This document shows, piece after piece, positions 16,730-23,466 of a stretch of 44,430 nucleotides of DNA. The notes beneath the pieces are model-generated. The model was not told the DNA's origin and did not search any database. It worked only from the letters and a program-made list of their open reading frames with translations. The stretch comes from Fusobacterium sp. DD2. GTDB taxonomy: Bacteria > Fusobacteriota > Fusobacteriia > Fusobacteriales > Fusobacteriaceae. The stretch spans positions 1 to 44,430 of the forward strand of contig NZ_JADRHM010000012.1 in assembly GCF_018205345.1 (NCBI RefSeq). The letters run 5' to 3'. The position numbers were made by a program, and so were the translations under genes. The first letter of the stretch is position 1. Every line of letters begins with the position of its first letter.

Positions 16730-17957
16730 TTTCCACTAATTCCTCCATCTGATTTGTTACTGTTTCTATTTCCCGTCTTTTTTCTACTGTTCCAGCTGTT
16801 AAATCTTTCATCATATTTACTAACTCTATTTCGGTATCAAGAATCTCTTTATCTAATACAGCCAGTCCTTCTATAGCTTCTTCAAGTGTATAAGGTAGAA
16901 CTTCAGGCTCAAAAGTATCCACATATCGGGGAATATTTAAGTTATAATCATTTCTTTCAACTTCATTAATCAGGCATACAGCTGCATACTTATCAATAAA
17001 CTTTCTTTGTTCCACTGATTCTATGAGTCTATTGATATGGATATCAGTCATAAAATTAGTAGCACCGTCTTTTTCATAGTCCTTAGAACAATCCACAAAT
17101 AGTATGTCTTTCCTTGTTCGATTCTTTTTTAGAATCATTATTAAAACTGGTATTCCAGTGTTTAAAAATAACTTGTCCGGTAGTCCTATTATGGTGTCTA
17201 TTAGATTATTTTGAATTAACCTAGTTCTGATTTTCTCTTCTGTTCCACCACGAAATAATACTCCGTGTGGTAATATTGCGACCAGTGTCCCGGTTTCTTC
17301 TAATCTATCCAACGAATCTAACAGAAATGCATAGTCAGCTTTACTCTTTGGAGCTAGTCCATAGTCTTTAAACCTATTTTCTTCCTGTCTTTCCTTAGCA
17401 GCATCCCATTTTAACGAATACGGTGGATTAGATATTATAGTATCCATCTTCATCTCTGGAACTTCTGTAAGAACTTCAATGTCACTATATTTATCAGTTT
17501 TAGTTAACTTATAGCAATTAAAAACCTCTCTTGTTAAGGCGTCCCCGTGTATTATAATTGCGTTGGTATTTCTTATACACATATTAAATAGGAGAATAGG
17601 AATTGCACGACCCGAATATTCAAGACAATAGAAATTATCAGCTCCTTTTTGCCATTGCTTCAACGTCAGACCTCCAGTACCAGCACAAATATCGCCAGTC
17701 AATCCCTGCTGATCCGTAAGCCTTGATACAATTTCACAGACACAATCTGGTGTAAAATCCTGTTTTAGTCGGTCTCTATCAGAATGCTCCGACTGATAGT
17801 ATTCAGTAAACCAATCATGGTCAAGTGGTTCTCCCAACTCCATGAATTTATTAAGAAGTGTTTCCTTTTCCTCACTTAATAATTTACTTAACAGAGTATC
17901 CGGCATTTTATAAGAGTCCTTTATTCCTAATATCTCATTTACTTTTTCACTGGTCAT
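16683..17957 (-). CDS. hsdM: Type I-like N6-adenine DNA methyltransferase (HsdM-like), phage-borne
   Basis: 424 aa. SAM motif I DICAGTGG at residues 89-96, after the family start RLKQDFTPDCVCEIV; catalytic motif IV NPPY at 177-180; then KADYAFLLDSLDRL and LVAILPHGVLFRGGTEEKIR, all features of type I M subunits. The C-terminus (from residue 355) is a long coiled coil that should bind the S subunit. No HsdR gene is present. The gene has a good GGAGGTGAG site and lies in the packaging operon between terminase and portal, so expression is late. Self-methylation of phage DNA before packaging is the likely role (inference). Confidence 0.9.
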   Translation of the reverse strand: MTSEKVNEILGIKDSYKMPDTLLSKLLSEEKETLLNKFMELGEPLDHDWFTEYYQSEHSDRDRLKQDFTPDCVCEIVSRLTDQQGLTGDICAGTGGLTLKQWQKGADNFYCLEYSGRAIPILLFNMCIRNTNAIIIHGDALTREVFNCYKLTKTDKYSDIEVLTEVPEMKMDTIISNPPYSLKWDAAKERQEENRFKDYGLAPKSKADYAFLLDSLDRLEETGTLVAILPHGVLFRGGTEEKIRTRLIQNNLIDTIIGLPDKLFLNTGIPVLIMILKKNRTRKDILFVDCSKDYEKDGATNFMTDIHINRLIESVEQRKFIDKYAAVCLINEVERNDYNLNIPRYVDTFEPEVLPYTLEEAIEGLAVLDKEILDTEIELVNMMKDLTAGTVEKRREIETVTNQMEELVENGKDKLEQMQLEINT

Positions 17958-17990
17958 GTTCTCACCTCCTATACTGGTATGGTTCCACTA

Positions 17991-18254
17991 TTATATCTTT
18001 ACGCACACATTTTCCCATTTTTTATAGGCATCTAAATAAAGTTCTTGTTTATCTCCATTCAGAGTCACTTCGTAGTACATCCCATCGCTTACTGTAGTAG
18101 ATAGTAGTGCCTTGTTATTCTGCAGTACTTTGCAGCTCCATACCACGAAAACATCATCCATAGTTAATTTCTTATTATCTGTTTTCTCTACTCTGCTGTT
18201 AAAATAATCAACTATTTCTTTTTTACTTAACTCAATAAATTTTTTACTGTCCAT
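17991..18254 (-). CDS. DUF6275-like phage protein
   Basis: 87 aa from the ATG at 18254, which has GGAGG with good spacing (an upstream ATG at 18266 is less likely because it overlaps this site). The motifs VFVVWSCKVLQNNKALLSTT and YLDAYKKWENV resemble the DUF6275 family found in phages; I know of no function. It lies just before hsdM and may belong to the same inserted block. Confidence 0.7.
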   Translation of the reverse strand: MDSKKFIELSKKEIVDYFNSRVEKTDNKKLTMDDVFVVWSCKVLQNNKALLSTTVSDGMYYEVTLNGDKQELYLDAYKKWENVCVKI

Positions 18255-18271
18255 ACTAACCTCCATACTTT

Positions 18272-18496
18272 TTATAAATCTCTAGGTATTACCCTTCTTG
18301 CTCCTCTTCTTCTTTTGCCTCTTACTTTAAGTAGCTCATTTTCCCAATAAGCTCTCCCTTTTTGAATCTCAGCTAAATCTGCTCTTTCAAGTTCTCTAGT
18401 TCCAATTCTATATCTTTGGCCTGATAAGACTTTTATTTCTGCTTCTCTGTATAGTCCTATCATCTCAAGACATTGTTTTTCTGTATGATTAGCCAT
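18272..18496 (-). CDS. gpW-like head-tail joining protein (DUF6148-like)
   Basis: 74 aa, strongly basic C-terminus (KRRRGARRVIPRD). The helical pattern 'EMIGLYREAEIKVLSGQRYRIGTRELERADLAEIQKGRAYWENEL' is the usual form of gpW/DUF6148 proteins next to large terminase genes; lambda gpW stabilises packaged heads. Its start overlaps the terL stop by one base. Confidence 0.75.
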   Translation of the reverse strand: MANHTEKQCLEMIGLYREAEIKVLSGQRYRIGTRELERADLAEIQKGRAYWENELLKVRGKRRRGARRVIPRDL

Positions 18497-20340
18497 TATA
18501 TTTTCACTCCTTTCGATATAACCCTTACTCGTGGTCTTTGCACTGGTTTTGCAGCATTCTCTATCTTCCCAACTGTATAAGTCTGTGTTAAGTCAGGATT
18601 TGCTATCTTTAATGCTGCGTATGCATAGTTTCTCAAGTCTAATGGTTCATTACGTTTAGTTCCTATAAGTTTCCATACAGTCTTTTTAACTCCTTTTTGC
18701 CAAACTGTAGTTTTTACTTCTGATGTCAATCCTTTAAAGTATGCATCATCATACCCACGTTCTGGATTTTTAGGGAAGTGCATATAAGCAGGATTATCTT
18801 CATTAAGCTTCAATCTTGATATGATTGTTTCCTTTCCAGTATTTACTCCAATTGTAAATAAAGGTATACGCATCCTATTGGTCCGTGATGGTCTTGAAAT
18901 GAATGCCACTCCATCACCTCCACGACCCTTTATCCCAAATACTCTCCACAGCTCTCTTGGTTTTACAAACTGATAAGCTTCCTGAGTATAGTGCCCACCT
19001 GTATCTACACATGTGCACAGAATTTTTATTTTTTCACCATCTGCATACTTAAACTCAGTATCCAAATATCTAGCAAGTTGATTCCACACATCCTGCGAAG
19101 CTGGTGATCCAAAGAACTGTTTATAATAGACACCCCAGCTTTCTTCTCCTTCACCCCAACCGACTACTTCAATCTCCAGTCTGTCATCCTGTACGTCAAC
19201 TCCTGCTGTAAGTACTTTAACTCCGTCTGGTATTTCAGCAGTATATTCTTCTCTTCTATTTGCAACATCAAGAAAGTTTATTTTCTCTGTACGTTCTTCC
19301 CAGGTTTCACCCAAAGATGTATTTGTAAATACCTTCATCAGTTGTACATTTCCTTTTGCTTCCTTGAATTTCTTTATTATTGAATCCCATGTAGTAAATG
19401 GGCTGTATAGCTCTGATATATGAAATCCTCTAATACTATAGTCCTGAAGATTCTCCAGTTCTGTCTGCCAAACTCCAAATCTTAAATTTTTCTTCCACTC
19501 ATACTCATTAGATACTTCCATACATTCTTCGCATTTATGCCCTACTGGGTCAAATATGATATTTTTCCATTGTAGCTTTTGTAATGCGCCGCATTTTGGG
19601 CACGGAACATAATACTCCTCTTGAGTTGAATTTAAGTACTCCATCTCAATACGACTTTCGCCCTTAACTGTAGGCGTGCTCGTAACGACTATTTTTTTAT
19701 TCCAGAAGGTTTTAGTTCTTTCCATTGCTAATTTCAACGGATCTCCTTCTCCCTGGACATCTCCTACAAATCTGTCAATTTCATCTGCAAGTAATATCCT
19801 GATTGGTCTACTTGATAACTCAGTTGCAGAATTTGAACCGGTCAACTTTATATATCCGCCCGGAAATTCTTTCTGAAGTACTGTATTTCTACCATCATCG
19901 CTTTGAATTTTATCGCGAAGTTGTGGAGTACTTTGAATCATATCATCCAGTCTTGTACTAGAAAAATCTTCTGCCATGCTTTGCGTTGGCAGTAAAAACA
20001 TAATTGGCGCCGGGTCGTAATCAGTATAGTATCCAAAGGCATTCAACAGTATATCTGTTTTAGATAGCTGTGCTCCGTACATCATTACAACTTTTTCAGT
20101 TTTCTTGTCGGATATAGCTCTCATTACTTCCCTTTGGTATGGTACCCTATCAGTGCTCCAGCGTCCTGGCTCAGCAGAACTTTTTGAGCTAAGGATTCTA
20201 TACTGATCCGCCCAGGTGTCAATTGTCAATTTTGGCGGTGGCTTGAGAACTTGAAAGATTTTAGCAAACAAATCAACGGTCTTTTTTTCTCCGCTTAGAC
20301 TTAGCTGTCTTGTTACTTCGGCTTTTTTCTTTTCCGTCAT
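18496..20340 (-). CDS. terL: Terminase large subunit (lambda gpA type)
   Basis: 614 aa from the ATG at 20340, chosen because GGAGG lies 9 bases upstream (an ATG 3 codons earlier lies within this site). Walker A-like GAQLSKTD near residue 90, Walker B ILLADEID near 183-190, and a four-cysteine zinc motif (CPKCG...CEEC) near residue 245-275. The nuclease domain begins with the acidic AGVDVQDDRLEIEVVGWG. It cuts and packages DNA with TerS, and in the lambda family acts at cos sites. Overlaps terS by 68 bases. Confidence 0.93.
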   Translation of the reverse strand: MTEKKKAEVTRQLSLSGEKKTVDLFAKIFQVLKPPPKLTIDTWADQYRILSSKSSAEPGRWSTDRVPYQREVMRAISDKKTEKVVMMYGAQLSKTDILLNAFGYYTDYDPAPIMFLLPTQSMAEDFSSTRLDDMIQSTPQLRDKIQSDDGRNTVLQKEFPGGYIKLTGSNSATELSSRPIRILLADEIDRFVGDVQGEGDPLKLAMERTKTFWNKKIVVTSTPTVKGESRIEMEYLNSTQEEYYVPCPKCGALQKLQWKNIIFDPVGHKCEECMEVSNEYEWKKNLRFGVWQTELENLQDYSIRGFHISELYSPFTTWDSIIKKFKEAKGNVQLMKVFTNTSLGETWEERTEKINFLDVANRREEYTAEIPDGVKVLTAGVDVQDDRLEIEVVGWGEGEESWGVYYKQFFGSPASQDVWNQLARYLDTEFKYADGEKIKILCTCVDTGGHYTQEAYQFVKPRELWRVFGIKGRGGDGVAFISRPSRTNRMRIPLFTIGVNTGKETIISRLKLNEDNPAYMHFPKNPERGYDDAYFKGLTSEVKTTVWQKGVKKTVWKLIGTKRNEPLDLRNYAYAALKIANPDLTQTYTVGKIENAAKPVQRPRVRVISKGVKI

Positions 20341-20848
20341 CTTCATCATCCTCCAGTACCAAATTTGTATTCATAAACATTTCTTTAGAGTATGCGCTTA
20401 ATTCCAGCAATGCATCCTCTATACTGTTCATAACTATACTTTGTATGTCTCCCAAGTTTTCACATCCAACAACCAGTGGAGCTACCTTATTTGGTATTGA
20501 AAGCAATTTTCCTTTCAGATTGAGCAGCATGCCAGTCATAACCTTTTCTACTATGGCCGCTTCATGAAGTTCATTTCTTAATTCTGCTATCTTTATGCTC
20601 TTAAGTTCAATGTCCTTATCAAGCTTTTCAGTTTCCTTCTTAAGCTTGAGTTCTTTCAGGTCTCCATTTCCGTTATTCGACAATTTTTGATACTCCACAT
20701 AAGCTTGAACATTTTCCAGGAAATAATACTTGTTTCCTTTCTTTGTAAATGTTCCTTCCTGTGCTAACTGTCTGACATATCGGTCTGTTATGCCTAAAAT
20801 TTTAGCCAACTCTACTCCCCTGATTAATACCCCTTCTTTAATCTCCAT
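20273..20848 (-). CDS. terS: Terminase small subunit (Nu1 type)
   Basis: 191 aa from the ATG at 20848 with AGGAGGTGACC upstream. The N-terminal winged helix-turn-helix (VELAKILGITDRYVRQLAQEG) resembles Nu1 of lambda; residues 75-110 form a coiled coil, followed by a helical region and a basic C-terminus (SRSNKTAKSKRRKK) for contact with TerL. The frame is open 33 codons farther to a GTG at 20947, but that extension covers the GC-richer possible cos region and is less likely coding. Confidence 0.85.
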   Translation of the reverse strand: MEIKEGVLIRGVELAKILGITDRYVRQLAQEGTFTKKGNKYYFLENVQAYVEYQKLSNNGNGDLKELKLKKETEKLDKDIELKSIKIAELRNELHEAAIVEKVMTGMLLNLKGKLLSIPNKVAPLVVGCENLGDIQSIVMNSIEDALLELSAYSKEMFMNTNLVLEDDEDDGKEKSRSNKTAKSKRRKKDR

Positions 20849-20950
20849 CTGGTCACCTCCTTTGGAACGGAACTCGGATTTTTTTGTTCTGAAATCGGTC
20901 GCTTGTTTGGGACTCGCAAGACCCGCAAGCTTTTTAGTTCCTCTCACAGT
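20849..20950. other. Possible cos / packaging region upstream of terS
   Basis: Stretch directly before terS with higher GC than its surroundings and a 9-bp near-perfect tandem repeat CTTGCGRGT (minus strand, 20913-20930 area). Lambda-type terminases cut at cos just upstream of the small subunit gene, so this is the expected place. No cut site can be assigned. Confidence 0.3.
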
Positions 20951-20970
20951 ACCTTTTTCCCTCCAGGTAT

Positions 20971-21092
20971 ATAAAAAGAGTCAGCGACTACCCCTAGCAA
21001 CTGACTCTTTTTATTATACCCTTCACATTCTTTAAACATAAAAGTGGAGGATTATTATGAATGGGTAGTACGTCTTCCCTCGCACTGCCCAT
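20971..21092 (-). ncRNA. Late-operon leader RNA with 5' hairpin and possible leaderless ORF
   Basis: Predicted transcript from the promoter at 21099-21127 to the terminator: about 120 nt. The first 32 nt fold into ATGGGCAGT...ACTACCCAT (9 bp). An ATG at 21092 near the predicted start opens 32 codons that end at TAG within the terminator loop (20994-20996). Such a layout could be an antiterminator target as at lambda pR', or an attenuator. No database family recognised. Confidence 0.5.
20973..21012 (-). terminator. Intrinsic terminator inside the late leader
   Basis: A 12-bp perfect stem (AAAAAGAGTCAG / CTGACTCTTTTT) with a 16-base loop, ending in a T run on both strands. It lies between the late promoter and terS, so it would stop the late operon unless bypassed. 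It can also work on the plus strand, but nothing is known to be transcribed from there. Confidence 0.85.
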
Positions 21093-21098
21093 ACTATC

Positions 21099-21127
21099 AT
21101 TATACTTATATGTAATGTAACAAACAA
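21099..21127 (-). promoter_or_regulatory. Promoter for packaging/late operon
   Basis: Minus-strand -35 TTGTTT (21122-21127), 17-base spacer and perfect -10 TATAAT (21099-21104), between the RinA/ArpU-like gene and terS. A second TATAAT on the minus strand at 21013-21018 has no good -35; used with an activator it would start inside the terminator stem and bypass it. Confidence 0.65.
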
Positions 21128-21148
21128 TAACATTTTTCCCAAAACTTT

Positions 21149-21541
21149 TTATTCTGCTTTTTTTAGCTCCTTCACTGCTCTTTTAAACTTTCTATATACA
21201 TCCATTCTACTGCATTGCATTTCTTCAGCTATCCTTTCATAAGTATAGCCTTTTACTAATCTGTATCTGCATATAGCTCTCCAAGTTGGCGAAGGTAATT
21301 TTTCTATTTTCTCCATCAGATTAATACGGGCATTTATCAGATTACTTATTTTCTCCTCCTGATCCATAATCCATTTAATCTTAGAAGTCAGTCCGTTGTC
21401 AGTAGATACAGGCCCTTCACCTGTCAGTCCTTTAGTATACCGAATAGCTTTAAGTCCATCCAGAGTACTCTTCACCTCCTCTACAGCTTCTATGAGACTG
21501 CTGATTTCAACGTCGTATTCATATACCGATTTAAAATGCAT
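21149..21541 (-). CDS. RinA/ArpU-like late transcription regulator
   Basis: 130 aa from the ATG that overlaps the helicase stop (TGATG). The N-terminal 90 residues are helical; the C-terminus has a sigma-70 region 4-like helix-turn-helix: WRAICRYRLVKGYTYERIA followed by MQCSRMDVYRKFKRAVKEL. This build and its place just before terminase match phage late regulators of the RinA/ArpU type. It probably acts on the promoter immediately downstream. Confidence 0.8.
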   Translation of the reverse strand: MHFKSVYEYDVEISSLIEAVEEVKSTLDGLKAIRYTKGLTGEGPVSTDNGLTSKIKWIMDQEEKISNLINARINLMEKIEKLPSPTWRAICRYRLVKGYTYERIAEEMQCSRMDVYRKFKRAVKELKKAE

Positions 21542-22923
21542 CAGCATCTTCCCCCTTTTTTATACTTATCTATTCTAACTTTTAAACTATTAAGCAGTGC
21601 TTCCTGGACATCTCCTTTACACTCCAGCGCCTCCATCACATCATCGTCCCTGGTATTCTTAGTTACCAAATGATGTATGATAACTTTCTCCTGCTGTCCT
21701 TGTCTGTGTAATCTCTTATTGGCTTGCTGATATAACTCAAGACTCCAGTTTAATCCAAACCAAACAACGTGATTTCCTCCAGCTTGGAGATTCAACCCAT
21801 AAGCTGCACTGGCAGGATGTGCAAGTAGTACATCTATTTTTCTATTATTCCAATCCTGCTGGTCTTGAACCGACTCCAATAATCTGACTTTTAAGTCTGT
21901 CTTTTTCAAGGCCTTTTGTAATTTTATAAGGTCGTGTTTAAAATTATAGAAAACTAAAGCCGGCTTGCCATTAAGCTCCTCCATAAGTTCTAAAAATCTA
22001 TCAATTTTACAGTTGTGTATATCAACAATATTTTTATTGTCATCGTACAACGCACCATTCGCTAATTGCTGTAATTTATTAGACAGTGCTGCAGCATTGG
22101 CCACATTTATTTCCTGATCTGCTACCTCCAACACCATCTCTTTTTCAAGTTCATCATATGCTTTTTGTGCTTTGGTGTCTAAAACTACTGGAATCTTCTC
22201 GTAAGTTATATCAGGAAGTTCCAAATAGTCTTGTGCGCTCATTGATATGCATACATCTGATATTTTTCTTCTGATAGCTTCATCTGCTCCTGTTTTTGGT
22301 TCATAATTAAAAATTACCATCTGGTTACGTCTTCCTGGAACAAAATATCTTTCCCGATACCTTGAAATAGTCTTTTCTAATCTCGCACCTTGGTCAAGTA
22401 GATACATCTGTGCCCATAAATCCATGAGTCCATTCGGCGTGGGAGTTCCTGTCAATCCCACTATTCTTTTTATTTTTGGTCGTACGACTTTCAATGCCCG
22501 AAAACGTTTAGCCCGTGGATTCTTGAAGCTGCTCCACTCGTCCATAATTACCATGTCAAAGGGCCATTCAGTCTTGTAGTGCTCCACTAACCACACTACA
22601 TTCTCACGATTGATAATATAAACATCTGCATTGACTGATAAAGCTTCAAGCCTTTTCTTTTCGCTACCAAGAACTAATGAAGTTCTTAATAATTTTAGAT
22701 GGTCCCATTTTTCTACTTCATCTGACCATGTTGCCTCTGCCACCTTTTTAGGTGCTATAACTAAAACTTTACTGACTTCAAAACGATTATAAATTAAATC
22801 CTGTACAGCTGTAAGTGTAATAATAGTTTTACCCAGCCCCATATCAAGTAGCAGCCCCAACTTATCGTCATGGATCATACGCTCAATGCAATATTTCTGA
22901 TAGTTATGTGGTTTAAATTCCAA
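21541..22923 (-). CDS. SNF2-type DEAD-box helicase
   Basis: 460 aa from a TTG start overlapping the VRR-NUC gene. Walker A GLGKT at residues 29-33, Walker B-like MDEW at 127-130 (DEAH replaced by DEWS), motif III LTGTPTPNG and a C-terminal helicase domain ending in ANKRLHRQGQQEKV. Phage SNF2-like helicases of this size usually stand beside a VRR-NUC nuclease, as here, and take part in replication or recombination. Confidence 0.92.
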   Translation of the reverse strand: MEFKPHNYQKYCIERMIHDDKLGLLLDMGLGKTIITLTAVQDLIYNRFEVSKVLVIAPKKVAEATWSDEVEKWDHLKLLRTSLVLGSEKKRLEALSVNADVYIINRENVVWLVEHYKTEWPFDMVIMDEWSSFKNPRAKRFRALKVVRPKIKRIVGLTGTPTPNGLMDLWAQMYLLDQGARLEKTISRYRERYFVPGRRNQMVIFNYEPKTGADEAIRRKISDVCISMSAQDYLELPDITYEKIPVVLDTKAQKAYDELEKEMVLEVADQEINVANAAALSNKLQQLANGALYDDNKNIVDIHNCKIDRFLELMEELNGKPALVFYNFKHDLIKLQKALKKTDLKVRLLESVQDQQDWNNRKIDVLLAHPASAAYGLNLQAGGNHVVWFGLNWSLELYQQANKRLHRQGQQEKVIIHHLVTKNTRDDDVMEALECKGDVQEALLNSLKVRIDKYKKGGRC

Positions 22924-23215
22924 TTACATCACCTGCCAAGGTTTCAATAAAGTTGTCTATCTCTTCATAAGTTGCCAAAATATACACATCCACTCCGCAT
23001 TTTCTTATTTTATTAATAACAGCTTTCTGAAGTTTTGAAAGATTATTCCTCTTATCTGGTGCTTTCAACTCCACAAATCTGACTTTTTTATTTAAAATTA
23101 CTATCCTATCAGGTACTCCAGCTGTTCCCGGACTGGTCCATTTTATGCACAGGCCTCCCGAGTCCTTTACCTTTTTTTTCAAGTAATCTTCTATCTGCTT
23201 TTCTGAAATTCTCAT
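22913..23215 (-). CDS. VRR-NUC domain nuclease
   Basis: 100 aa, the whole protein being one VRR-NUC domain of the PD-(D/E)XK type: N-terminal EKQIEDYLKKKVKD, catalytic GVPDRIVI (Asp) and FVELKAP (Glu-x-Lys), then LSKLQKAVINKIRKCGVDVYIL. Probably resolves branched DNA with the adjacent SNF2 helicase. Confidence 0.92.
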   Translation of the reverse strand: MRISEKQIEDYLKKKVKDSGGLCIKWTSPGTAGVPDRIVILNKKVRFVELKAPDKRNNLSKLQKAVINKIRKCGVDVYILATYEEIDNFIETLAGDVIGI

Positions 23216-23342
23216 TAGGTCCTCCTTCGCCCTTGTAAATATAAACCCTCTCTATATATATCTATATACAGGCGTATTAGGCGTATAGGTATTACTATAT
23301 ATTCCCCTATTATATCTATATTTATACTCTATATACATATTA

Positions 23343-23466
23343 GTTTACATAGTATACAAATTAATTTAAGACTGCTATAATTGATACTTACATGTATAAA
23401 CTAATTTATAAACTAGTGCGTAAACTGGAGAAAAGGGTTTACATTTGCTTGGTTTACAAATTTACA
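23343..23466. other. AT-rich iteron-like region, candidate replication origin
   Basis: The 246-bp gap between VapE and VRR-NUC genes is non-coding and rich in TATATA runs (23250-23340). Near its left-gene end, TATAAACTA occurs at 23395 and 23407, and CGTAAACTG follows so that the AAACT core falls at 23398, 23410 and 23422, exactly 12 bp apart. The inverted form TTTACA occurs at 23344, 23438, 23453 and 23461. Phased iterons beside a primase gene suggest an origin. Confidence 0.5.

Noticed and set aside
20849-20947. N-terminal extension of terS to a GTG at 20947
   Set aside because: The internal ATG at 20848 has a better ribosome binding site and matches the Nu1-type start; the extension is in a possible cos region.
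23220-23340. TATATA repeats as CRISPR or tRNA
   Set aside because: No unit of suitable length, no spacers, and no cloverleaf; no tRNA or CRISPR array seen anywhere in the window.
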